A stretch of DNA of 64,000 nucleotides, from positions 282,216 to 346,215 of the forward strand of contig CAVRQC010000035.1 in NCBI GenBank assembly GCA_963723205.1. The letters run 5' to 3'. The notes under the pieces were generated by a model that was given only the letters and a program-made list of their open reading frames with translations, was not told the origin of the DNA and ran no database searches. Of the stretch, positions 36,146 through 44,384 are shown piece by piece. Positions within the stretch are counted from its first letter, which is position 1. The number at the start of each line of letters is the position of its first letter. The stretch comes from CAVQBP01 sp963723205 (GTDB lineage Bacteria; Bacteroidota; Ignavibacteria; Ignavibacteriales; Ignavibacteriaceae). The position numbers and the translations under genes were made by a program.

Positions 36146-36613
36146 TCATTTCTCTTTACCGCTGGGCGTTATAACTAAAACCGGGCGTTTTGCAAAACGT
36201 ATAACTTTTTCCGCAACACTTCCTAACAATGTATGTAATAATCCTGTTCTGCCATGTGTAGCTATAACTATCAAATCAATGCTTTTTTCATCGGAATATT
36301 TATTTATTTCGACATAATCCAATCCTTTTCGTAAAACTGTTTCCATTGCTAAATTTTCACCATTAAAATTCTTTTTCACCTTTTCAGCAGTATTTTCCAA
36401 TGATTTTTTGGCTTCTTCTTCAAGAGATTTTATAATTTTGTCTTCCGAAAGATCCAGCGACCTGATTGCCAGAATCGGGGGTGTTTTTTCCAGGACATAA
36501 AGAAGATGAAGTTTTGCATCGTACTGTTTTGCTATATCAGTTGCATATGAAGCAGCAGATAATGAAATATTACTGAAATCGGTCGGCAGAAGAATATTTT
36601 TTATATAAAACAT
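36146..36613 (-). CDS. Universal stress protein (UspA family)
   Basis: This 155-residue cytoplasmic protein binds ATP in stress responses. It starts with NILLPTDFSNIS and ends with the nucleotide-binding motif GRTGLLHTLLGSVAEKVIRF (G-2x-G-9x-G-S/T type) and PVLVI. The length is standard for a single Usp domain. It appears monocistronic, behind a palindromic repeat. Confidence 0.92.
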   Translation of the reverse strand: MFYIKNILLPTDFSNISLSAASYATDIAKQYDAKLHLLYVLEKTPPILAIRSLDLSEDKIIKSLEEEAKKSLENTAEKVKKNFNGENLAMETVLRKGLDYVEINKYSDEKSIDLIVIATHGRTGLLHTLLGSVAEKVIRFAKRPVLVITPSGKEK

Positions 36614-36672
36614 TTTGTCACCTTTTATTTAAAGATTATCTCATATTTGAAGATGAGTGAAAAGTAAAGAAG

Positions 36673-36773
36673 TGTCATTTCGAGGAATCCCAATTGTAAT
36701 CGGGTCAGGAAATCTTTTCAAAAAGCAAGATTTCTCCCTCCTGCCTACCGCAGACAGGTCGATCGAAATGACA
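36673..36773. repeat. REP-like palindromic intergenic repeat
   Basis: Outer arms TGTCATTTCGA (36673-36683) and TCGAAATGACA (36763-36773) are perfect 11-bp inverted repeats. Inside lie nested complementarity GAAATCTT/AAGATTTC and a small CTGCC..GGCAG-like part. I recall sequences of this GTCATTTCGA type as dispersed elements of Bacteroidota and related genomes. It lies between the stress protein and the M14 peptidase, both on the minus strand. Confidence 0.6.
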
Positions 36774-36817
36774 ATAGCTCTATTTGATCACCTTCACAAA
36801 TTACCGGTAAATGTTAA

Positions 36818-38236
36818 TTAGTGAAAAACCAAACCATTCAATATTGTTTTTTCAGAATTATCAATCTCCTGAACAAATCCATTTATCACTACATATTTTA
36901 CTTCATTGTTTTTTTTAATAACCAAATTGGGAATGCTCTTCAATTCAATTTTATTATTGTTTCTGGGTGAATTGTTAATCCAGATATTTATAGGAAGTTC
37001 AGTTTGTGCTTTATTAAAATTTTTCGAATTCAAGATTATATCTGTACAACCAATCTTATAAAGAGAAACGATTTCGGAATTCTTTATTTCTTCAAATGAA
37101 TCAAATTTTTTATCAAAGATTTTTCCCGGTTCAACCTTATAACCTGAGAAATCAAAATCCTTATAACCAAAATAAGTTGACAAATCTCCAATATCTTCTA
37201 TGGAAGCTCTGTAAAAGATATTATTACCATCAACTTCTTTTATTTCCTCCTGGTTCAGTCCAATATCAATTTTATATTTTATGCCTTCCCTTTCATATTC
37301 CAGGTTTCTTAATATGGTACTCAAAATAAACTCACCATTAAAAGGCATTTCATCATAAACAATCTGCTTCTGTTGTTTATAATTCCCTTCAGCAATACTT
37401 TTAAATGAAGACAAAAGAACTATAAAATTCAGTTTTCTTAAAAACTGTTTTTCAGGATCATTTTTCCATCCGCCCGATTCAATTAGAATTGTACTTGCTC
37501 CCCACTTCTGAAAATTATCACCGAATGCCCTGGGTTCAAAATCATCCTGGTATTTGGCAATATGCCCGGGAATATACTCAGACATCATCGTATAATTTTC
37601 TGCTATAAGCTTTATTGCTTTTTTCCTTACCGGATCTACTGATTTCTTATAATTTATTGGAGGCGCCAAAAAAGAAAGTGCTGCCACATTAGGCCCTCTT
37701 CCGACAGAATATTTTATATTTTGATCATGAAGATTAAACCCGAAATCCGGTTTAATATTTTCGAATGTCTTTCTTAAAATCCTTCCTTCCGGTGTCTGCT
37801 GGTGTATGGCATCCCTGTTAATATCGATATCAAATGCATTTCGCCTCTCAAATATTTCTGCACCGTCGGGATTAACCATCGGCATAAAATAAATTGTTGT
37901 TTTTTTAAGAATAGTTTTTTTTAAATCATCAAATTCATCTCCACCAATAAAAAAATTAAAGATATCAAAAATTGCCATAGTAGCTGTTGATTCATCGCCA
38001 TGCATTTGCGACCATAAAAAAATCTTCTTTTTGCCATTTCCTATTTTAATTGTGAAAATATCCCGGCCTTGAATTGATGAACCGGCTTTATTAACGCTGA
38101 AAATATTTATATTTTTTAATTTATTAATTAAAGGAATGATATCCGAGTGTTTAAATCTCCGGTTAGTCAGTTTCGCTTCTTTATACCTGGGATAGCAATA
38201 GTAAAGTCGATCTGCAAATTCAAATTCTTGCTGCAT
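36818..38236 (-). CDS. M14 family zinc carboxypeptidase
   Basis: This is a metallocarboxypeptidase of 472 residues. The zinc ligands lie in QMHGDES (His79, Glu82) and in FNLHDQN (His at about 182); substrate-binding Arg is in DINRDA, and the catalytic Glu in STILIESGGW. There is no signal peptide, so it is probably cytoplasmic. The catalytic domain occupies residues about 20-290 and is followed by an uncharacterised C-terminal domain of about 180 residues. It is divergent from the thioredoxin-fold gene, with two inverted repeats in between. Confidence 0.88.
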   Translation of the reverse strand: MQQEFEFADRLYYCYPRYKEAKLTNRRFKHSDIIPLINKLKNINIFSVNKAGSSIQGRDIFTIKIGNGKKKIFLWSQMHGDESTATMAIFDIFNFFIGGDEFDDLKKTILKKTTIYFMPMVNPDGAEIFERRNAFDIDINRDAIHQQTPEGRILRKTFENIKPDFGFNLHDQNIKYSVGRGPNVAALSFLAPPINYKKSVDPVRKKAIKLIAENYTMMSEYIPGHIAKYQDDFEPRAFGDNFQKWGASTILIESGGWKNDPEKQFLRKLNFIVLLSSFKSIAEGNYKQQKQIVYDEMPFNGEFILSTILRNLEYEREGIKYKIDIGLNQEEIKEVDGNNIFYRASIEDIGDLSTYFGYKDFDFSGYKVEPGKIFDKKFDSFEEIKNSEIVSLYKIGCTDIILNSKNFNKAQTELPINIWINNSPRNNNKIELKSIPNLVIKKNNEVKYVVINGFVQEIDNSEKTILNGLVFH

Positions 38237-38256
38237 AAATTTTTTGCAATTATGAT

Positions 38257-38290
38257 ATTTGAATAAAAAGTCGTATAAATTTATTCAAAT
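38257..38290. promoter_or_regulatory. Perfect 11-bp inverted repeat, operator-like
   Basis: ATTTGAATAAA (38257-38267) and TTTATTCAAAT (38280-38290) are separated by 12 bp. The site lies 21 bp upstream of the M14 gene, in the control region shared with the thioredoxin-fold gene. It may be a repressor site or an mRNA hairpin. Confidence 0.45.
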
Positions 38291-38316
38291 TTAGTTATAA
38301 GTGAACATAAAAACAT

Positions 38317-38381
38317 ATGTGCCCGTCACCTTAAAACTAGATAAATGGAATTTTTATGAATAATATAGGTGACTGGCACAT
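38317..38381. repeat. 15-bp inverted repeat, core GTGCCNGTCACCT
   Basis: The arms at 38317-38331 and 38367-38381 match in 14 of 15 positions. They are spaced by 35 bp and end about 24 bp before the thioredoxin-fold start. The right arm contains TGGCAC, which resembles a sigma-54 -24 box, but no -12 box follows. It may be an operator or a dispersed palindromic element. Confidence 0.45.
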
Positions 38382-38404
38382 TAGTTTAAATTAGGAGGTC
38401 ATGT

Positions 38405-38944
38405 ATGTCTACTAAAACTCTAAAAATAGGTTCAAAAATTCCATACTTTAAATTAAAAGGTGTTGATGATCAGGTATATAGTCTTGATACTTTTTCAAAT
38501 AAAGATGTACTGGTTGTAATTTTCAGCTGTAATCATTGTCCCTATGTTCAGGCATATGAGGATAGAATAAAAGAAATTCAAAGTGAATTCGGTGAAAAAG
38601 GTCTTGCTGTTATTGCCATCAATTCAAATGATGATTCACAATATCCTGATGATTCTTTTGAAAATATGAAAAAGAGAGCGAAGGAAAAGAATTTTAATTT
38701 TCCATATCTACGGGATGAAGATCAAACATTAGCCAAAGCATTCGATGCATCCCATACACCCGAAATTTTTCTTTTTAACAAAGACAGAAAGTTAGCTTAC
38801 CATGGCAAAATTGATGATAACTGGAAAGACATAAAAGCAGTTAAAAGTCAATACCTGAAAGATGCAATTACAGAATTGATGCAGGGTGAGGAAATTTCCG
38901 TACCCGAGACATTTTCTATCGGATGCACAATTAAATGGAAATGA
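38405..38944 (+). CDS. Thioredoxin-fold protein (AhpC/TSA-like, CNHC active site)
   Basis: This 179-residue cytoplasmic protein of the peroxiredoxin/thioredoxin superfamily has a CxxC pair Cys42-Asn-His-Cys45 in FSCNHCPYVQAYEDR, plus DSFENMKKRAKEKNFNFPYLRDE and the cis-Pro HTPEIFLFN, as in the alkyl-hydroperoxide-reductase-like thioredoxin family. The length is normal. An AGGAGG ribosome site lies six bases before the ATG at 38405; an out-of-frame ATG four bases earlier is ignored. It is transcribed alone. Confidence 0.9.
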   Translation: MSTKTLKIGSKIPYFKLKGVDDQVYSLDTFSNKDVLVVIFSCNHCPYVQAYEDRIKEIQSEFGEKGLAVIAINSNDDSQYPDDSFENMKKRAKEKNFNFPYLRDEDQTLAKAFDASHTPEIFLFNKDRKLAYHGKIDDNWKDIKAVKSQYLKDAITELMQGEEISVPETFSIGCTIKWK

Positions 38945-39009
38945 TGAAATTTTATTTCGGTTTTCGAATTGGTTAGAAACATGCTAAAATTTAGTTCAAG
39001 ACCGATTAA

Positions 39010-39759
39010 TTATAAAGCAACTCCCATTCTTTCTTCAAAATCATTTAACAATTTTAAAGGCCGGGGAGAAATGGCAAAACAATACAGGGGATATAGACGG
39101 GAAAAGGTTTTAATAGCTTCATTTAAAAAATCAGCTTTATATATAACCTTCTCATTTTTTAACAATGATTTCTGCAGAAGGATATATTTTGTTTTTTCGA
39201 AAATATCAAAATCATTTTCTGCATTAAATTTCTCAGCTAGTAGCTTTGAATCTTTCTTAAAGGAATAAAAGCTGAATTTATTATTTAATTTATAATGTTT
39301 AAAAATTTTAGTTATCTCCTTCCGGTTTGATAATAAATTTTGGTTAAAATATAAATCATTATCTACACTGTTATTTAAAAATATACCATACTCAATCCCC
39401 TTCTTATTAATATAGACATAAAACTCGCTGTCCATTTTAAACCTGCCGAAATGAATAAGAAAATAGTTCTTATAAGGCTTCTGTTTTGAGAAACGCATAT
39501 CATTGCTGATGCGCATTAAAGTCTTATTAAACTTCGGCTCGGTTCTTATTGAAGGATTTACATGATTAAAAAATTGACCGATTGAATTAACAAATGCACG
39601 TGAAGGTTCTACAATATAATTGTCATAGATTGACCGGTTAGAATTAAACCAATCTGAATTATTATTTTTCTCAATTTCCTGTAAAAATTTGAATGTGTTT
39701 TTTGAAAAACCTGTGAACGGCGGAGGAAGGTTTTTACTAAAAGGTTTAATAACGGACAT
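39010..39759 (-). CDS. DUF2461 family protein
   Basis: This 249-residue protein matches the DUF2461 pattern: FTGFSKNTFKFLQEIEKNN, NNSDWFNSNRSIYD, and RISNDMRFSKQKPYKNYFLI. The family is widespread and its function is unknown. Its start shares bases with the stop of the upstream outer-membrane gene (TAATG), so both are co-transcribed. It is shown as the real gene in preference to a shorter plus-strand ORF on the opposite strand. Confidence 0.85.
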   Translation of the reverse strand: MSVIKPFSKNLPPPFTGFSKNTFKFLQEIEKNNNSDWFNSNRSIYDNYIVEPSRAFVNSIGQFFNHVNPSIRTEPKFNKTLMRISNDMRFSKQKPYKNYFLIHFGRFKMDSEFYVYINKKGIEYGIFLNNSVDNDLYFNQNLLSNRKEITKIFKHYKLNNKFSFYSFKKDSKLLAEKFNAENDFDIFEKTKYILLQKSLLKNEKVIYKADFLNEAIKTFSRLYPLYCFAISPRPLKLLNDFEERMGVAL

Positions 39760-40406
39760 TAATACATAACACCCAGACTAATAGACAGAAATACACCTCC
39801 GAAATTGCTTTTAGGTCTTCCGTAAAGGCTTTCTACTCCCTTATTGAAAAGATGGATTATATAATATCTTATATTCAATCCTATAAGACCTTTTTTATCT
39901 GTTCCAAAGTTTGCACCAAAACCGACATAACTACCCAATGCATAATTAGCATGAGCACTTCCGAATGCATTGAAAAATTCCTTGTCATAAGGAGACGTAA
40001 GAACTATAGTTGGTCCAACTCCCAGGTTAATAAATGGCCGCAGATTATCATATAAAGCATGTTCAAATAACCTGTACTGAATTCCGAAATTTACCGGGAG
40101 AAGAAAGACCCTGTTTTTTTTGCCAAAGGTATAAGTGTTTCCGTAAATATCCACATATTCAAACTCTTTTTCATCTTTAGCTTCCGAAACAGAAAAGTCA
40201 GCAAAAGCTGTAATTTCCTGTGTTATTTGATGATGATAAAAGATACCTAATCCAAATCCCCCTTCGGTAAATAAAATATCTGCCCCGTATGCATTATCGG
40301 GAAATACCATAGGGGGTTTTTCAGGTACCAGTTCCCCTATTTCCTGAGCATTTACATTGAAAAAGGTTATTATTAAAATTGCTAAAGAGAATATGATTAT
40401 TTTCAT
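39759..40406 (-). CDS. Outer-membrane beta-barrel protein, about 215 residues
   Basis: This protein has a signal peptide (IIFSLAILIITFFNVNA) and a small barrel of about eight to ten strands with aromatic-rich segments (GIFYHHQITQEITAFADFS, FGIQYRLFEHALYDNLRP), ending VFLSISLGVMY. It resembles the outer-membrane protein beta-barrel family common in Bacteroidota. It is coupled to the DUF2461 gene. The function is unknown. Confidence 0.75.
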   Translation of the reverse strand: MKIIIFSLAILIITFFNVNAQEIGELVPEKPPMVFPDNAYGADILFTEGGFGLGIFYHHQITQEITAFADFSVSEAKDEKEFEYVDIYGNTYTFGKKNRVFLLPVNFGIQYRLFEHALYDNLRPFINLGVGPTIVLTSPYDKEFFNAFGSAHANYALGSYVGFGANFGTDKKGLIGLNIRYYIIHLFNKGVESLYGRPKSNFGGVFLSISLGVMY

Positions 40407-40507
40407 AGTGTTTCCACTTTTGTAGACTAATTTAATTATCTTTAACTTTTTTTCAATACATTTATTTTACCAATTCATAACTTAAAATTCAACAACCAAA
40501 GGTCATT

Positions 40508-41014
40508 ATGCCCAGGAATCTTGAACTAAAAGTACCATGCAATTCTATTAACAATATAATAAAAATCTTGAAAGGTATTAATGCCGATTACATAGGAGAA
40601 TTAATTCAAAAAGATGTTTACTACCATATAAAAAATGGATTACTAAAATTAAGAGTCGAAAACGGCGAACAAAGTTTGATAAAATATACCAGGGATGAAA
40701 CAGGAAATGATCGCTGGTCTGATTTTCAGGTTATTAAATTTTCGGATGGAAACGCTGAAGAATTTTTGAAGGATATATTTAATATTGAAACAGTTGTTGA
40801 AAAGAACAGACTCGTGTATATTTATGATAATACAAGAGTTCACCTGGATAAAGTAAAAGAACTAGGTGAATTCTTAGAGCTTGAAACTTTAGTTGTAAAC
40901 GGACTTGAAGACGCAAAAAAAAGGTTTAATGATATTATTGATAAGCTGGAACTTGATTTAACTAGTCAGATAAAAAATTCATATAAAATTTTGATAGAAG
41001 AAAAGAAGATATGA
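40508..41014 (+). CDS. CYTH-domain protein (class IV adenylate cyclase-like)
   Basis: CYTH proteins act on triphosphates in a charged beta tunnel. The 168-residue product starts with PRNLELKV, a form of the CYTH ExEK-like signature, followed by QKDVYYHIKNGLLKLRVENG and the acidic ELGEFLELETLV. That pattern and length match the CyaB-type group, which can be adenylate cyclases or tripolyphosphatases. Its stop overlaps the start of the AddB-like gene (ATGA), so the two are coupled. The activity is uncertain. Confidence 0.82.
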   Translation: MPRNLELKVPCNSINNIIKILKGINADYIGELIQKDVYYHIKNGLLKLRVENGEQSLIKYTRDETGNDRWSDFQVIKFSDGNAEEFLKDIFNIETVVEKNRLVYIYDNTRVHLDKVKELGEFLELETLVVNGLEDAKKRFNDIIDKLELDLTSQIKNSYKILIEEKKI

Positions 41015-44000
41015 TTTTAACAAAATGTAAAGTCGAGTCCGTTGACTTAGACCAAAGGATTGATAATACAATAAAAAACGGGGAATTAAAGAAACTCTTA
41101 TTAATAGTTCCGACTAACAGAAAAATAAGGCATTTAAAAAAAGATATAATTTCCTTTTCTCCCGGGAAAGCAACGGGCAAAATCAACCTGGAAACTATAG
41201 GTACCTATGCAATAAATCTATTTTTCTGTGATTCTCCCGGCAGCAAAGCTAATATACATCAAATGAAGATTTTAAGTGATGCTGCTTCATCTGTTTTACT
41301 TAAACAAAGCATTTACGGATGCAATCTTAAATATTTTGAAAATAATAAAGCTGTTCCTTCAGGTACGCTTGACAGGATTAGGAATGTAATTTCAGAATAT
41401 AAAAAACACGGTATTACCCCACCTAAACTAAAACATGAATCCATTTCACTTGATGGAACTGAGAAATTAAAAGCAGAGGATATTGCAGATATTTATGAAA
41501 AATACCAGCAAAAATGCAATGAACTTCAGGTTAAAGAAATTGGTGATGTATACAGCGAAATAATTCAGTTGTCAACTGATGAATTTAGCAAAAGATTCAT
41601 AGAACTCTACCCGGAGGTTAATTTAATTGTAATAAACGGATTTGACGAATTCACAATTCCGGAAATTGAAATAATTAATTACACTGCAAATATAAATAAT
41701 GTTGAATTGTTTCTTCAGTTCGATTACTATAAATATAATAATTTGATATTTTCTCACCTTGATAAATGCTATAACACTTTTATTTCCAAAGGATTTTTAC
41801 CCGTTATCGACAGTTCAAAAGGTGAATTGAACAGGATACAAATTCTTATAAGAGAAAATTTATTTAAGAAAAATCATGCCGGGAAAGTAGAGATTCTCAA
41901 TCCTTCTATAAATAAAATTGCAGGACAAACTAGGGAAAAAGAGATAGAATTAATTGCCAAAGAGATTAAAAACCTGATAACACTTCAGGGAATCGAACCA
42001 AATCAAATTTGTGTTGCTTTTAATCTTATCCACAAATATTCTCCAATTGTCAGGGATATTTTTTCAACGTACGGTTTGCCTTTTAATTTAACGGACAGAT
42101 TTTCACTTAATACTTCACCTGCTGTAATCTCAATAATCAATTTCCTTGAAATACTGGAAAATGATTTCTATTATAAAAATATTTTTAGAGCCTTAAGCAG
42201 CGGTTACCTGAAAACCGGTAATATTGATCTTTCCAATTTGCTGCACGCATCCGTTAATCTTAAAATTATTTCGGGTTTAAAAAACTGGATCGACAGTTTA
42301 AATAGAGGGATCAATCAGCCTGAGGATTTTGACGATGATGAAAATTCCTCACTTAATAAAGAGATATATAAAAAAGCTTTAGAAGATATTCATAAACTTG
42401 AAGAGCAGCTCGATCCTTTCAGCAAAAAAATGACCTTAAAGGAATTTGAAAAAAATTTCCTGGATTTAATCTTTTCACTCGACCTTCATAAGAAAATAAT
42501 AAATAATGATAGTGATGGTTTCAGAAACGGCAATGAAACTATTGAAAAGAATATTAAAGCGGTTACCGTATTTATAGAAACAACAAAAGAAATACTGAAT
42601 TTTTTCGAGCTGGAATACCCTGAAAACGAAAAATTCAGTTTAAAATTCTATTTAAATAACATTAAAACTGCAGTATCTTCTACAAGATATAATATAAAAG
42701 AGAAATCCGGATACGGTATACAGGTAACAACTTTAAATGAAATCAGGGGATTGAAGTTCGATTATCTTTTTATTGCCGGTTTATGCGATGGGGATCTGCC
42801 TACCCGCTATACCCCCGAGATATTTTTCTCCGGATCCTATGTTAAAAATGAACTCAGGCATCAAACCGAAGAAAGATATCACTTTTATCAATCATTATGT
42901 TCATTCGAAAAAGGATTATATCTTACAACTCCATTTCAGGATGATAGACAGGAGCTTGTCGAATCAAATTTCTTAAAAGAAGTTTCAAAACATTTCCATG
43001 TTATTAAAAAAGATGAAAAGGATTATTTAACTTCGGTTTACTCACAAGAAGAGTTGTTAAAATTTATAGGCAGAACTCTAACAAAAAATCCGGATGAAGC
43101 TAAAAGAATCAGAGAAAAAATTGAGGATAATTCAATCCCCTTTGACAGAATTAAAAGTTCTGTCTTAGTAGACCAGACAAGAATAAATGAACCATTTGGA
43201 GATTCCAAATATACCGGCGGTGTGTATAACGACCTTTCGGAGAGAGCAAAAGAAAACCTTAATAGTTATAAAGATAAAGAATATTCTATTTCGCAATTAG
43301 AAACTTATGCAAAGTGTCCTTATAAATATTTCGCTGAAAGAGTTTTAAAACTTAAGCCGCTTGAAGAACCTTCGGAAGAAATTGAAGCGTTGGAGATGGG
43401 AAGCCTGCTTCATAACATACTTTATGAATTTTATGAAACAATCAAGAGTAAAGGGATAATAATATCAAAAGCTTCGGATAAAAATTTTAACTATGCAAGA
43501 CAAATTTTATTTAGAATAGCAGAAGAACAAATTAATGATGGCAATTTTAATGCGCCTCTTACTTTTTACGAAAAGGAAAAGATATTAGGGATAAACGGGA
43601 AATGGGAAAATTCAATTCTCTATTTATTTTTAAAAACCGAAAGAGAAAAAAATGAAAATTTCATACCTGAATTTTTTGAAGAAGCGTTTGGAAGTCTGTA
43701 TTCAGGTAAAAGAAATATGAAAGGCAAAAGTTCCGTAAAAGAAATGAGAGCAGGTAATGTAAAAATCCGGGGTAAAATTGACCGGATAGACATTGATAAA
43801 ACTGAAAACACATTTGAAGTAGTTGACTACAAATTAAGCGGAAAAAGACCTAAAAAGGATGAACTGGATGAAGGACTGTCTCTTCAGCTCCCACTTTATA
43901 TGTACGCCGCGAAAGAAATAATCAATGCACAGCTTGAAAAGGATATCAATCCTGATGTTCCCAAAATATATTCATTAAAATTCAAAGAAGGAGAATTCGG

Positions 44001-44220
44001 TAAAATTGCAGTAAACCTGGGTCTAAAGAAAAGCAGTTCATCCGATAAAAAAAATGAAGTTATTAATAAACTGATACAAGAATGCCTGGAATATGTAGAA
44101 AAATTTGTTGATGCAATTAAACTGGGAAAATTTAATTTGACAACATTAAAAGACCGGGAAAATAGAGTATGCAGATACTGCAGCTTTAAAGCTATCTGCA
44201 GAATACAGGAAATTAATTAG
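41011..44220 (+). CDS. AddB-like PD-(D/E)XK exonuclease/helicase-related protein
   Basis: This large DNA-repair type protein has 1069 residues. The N-terminal 700 residues look like an inactivated helicase (no clear Walker A), with ITKLNEIRGLKFD-like VTTLNEIRGLKFDYLFIAGL and GDLPTRYTPEIFF. The C-terminal RecB-type nuclease has QLETYAKCPYKYFAERVL (first Cys at about 769), MGSLLHNILYEFYE, KIDRID and VVDYKLSG (catalytic Asp and Lys), and iron-sulfur cysteines in CRYCSFKAIC near the end. This matches AddB, the partner of AddA, which is not in this window. It is coupled to the CYTH gene. Confidence 0.85.
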   Translation: MILTKCKVESVDLDQRIDNTIKNGELKKLLLIVPTNRKIRHLKKDIISFSPGKATGKINLETIGTYAINLFFCDSPGSKANIHQMKILSDAASSVLLKQSIYGCNLKYFENNKAVPSGTLDRIRNVISEYKKHGITPPKLKHESISLDGTEKLKAEDIADIYEKYQQKCNELQVKEIGDVYSEIIQLSTDEFSKRFIELYPEVNLIVINGFDEFTIPEIEIINYTANINNVELFLQFDYYKYNNLIFSHLDKCYNTFISKGFLPVIDSSKGELNRIQILIRENLFKKNHAGKVEILNPSINKIAGQTREKEIELIAKEIKNLITLQGIEPNQICVAFNLIHKYSPIVRDIFSTYGLPFNLTDRFSLNTSPAVISIINFLEILENDFYYKNIFRALSSGYLKTGNIDLSNLLHASVNLKIISGLKNWIDSLNRGINQPEDFDDDENSSLNKEIYKKALEDIHKLEEQLDPFSKKMTLKEFEKNFLDLIFSLDLHKKIINNDSDGFRNGNETIEKNIKAVTVFIETTKEILNFFELEYPENEKFSLKFYLNNIKTAVSSTRYNIKEKSGYGIQVTTLNEIRGLKFDYLFIAGLCDGDLPTRYTPEIFFSGSYVKNELRHQTEERYHFYQSLCSFEKGLYLTTPFQDDRQELVESNFLKEVSKHFHVIKKDEKDYLTSVYSQEELLKFIGRTLTKNPDEAKRIREKIEDNSIPFDRIKSSVLVDQTRINEPFGDSKYTGGVYNDLSERAKENLNSYKDKEYSISQLETYAKCPYKYFAERVLKLKPLEEPSEEIEALEMGSLLHNILYEFYETIKSKGIIISKASDKNFNYARQILFRIAEEQINDGNFNAPLTFYEKEKILGINGKWENSILYLFLKTEREKNENFIPEFFEEAFGSLYSGKRNMKGKSSVKEMRAGNVKIRGKIDRIDIDKTENTFEVVDYKLSGKRPKKDELDEGLSLQLPLYMYAAKEIINAQLEKDINPDVPKIYSLKFKEGEFGKIAVNLGLKKSSSSDKKNEVINKLIQECLEYVEKFVDAIKLGKFNLTTLKDRENRVCRYCSFKAICRIQEIN

Positions 44221-44300
44221 GTAACATAGAGAATATCATTTAAGATGGATAGGTTTTAAATTAGAACTAGGAATTATCTTATAGCCACAGTTTAATATAC

Positions 44301-44329
44301 TTGACAGAACTCAAAGCCTTTTTTAATGA
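44301..44329 (+). promoter_or_regulatory. Predicted promoter of the M1 aminopeptidase gene
   Basis: TTGACA at 44301-44306 is followed after 17 bp by TAATGA at 44324-44329. Transcription would start about 48 bp before the ATG at 44385. The arrangement is the same as at 23142 and 46487. Confidence 0.4.
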
Positions 44330-44384
44330 ATTGAATATTTTTATAAAATACTTCATTTTATTTTATTAAAATTAAAATAATATA

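Noticed and set aside
38372..38390. TGGCAC resembling a sigma-54 -24 box before the thioredoxin-fold gene
   Set aside because: There is no TTGC-type -12 box at the right spacing; the match is part of an inverted repeat.
38969..39268. 99-codon plus-strand ORF
   Set aside because: It is opposite the DUF2461 gene, which has strong family motifs; the ORF is a shadow.
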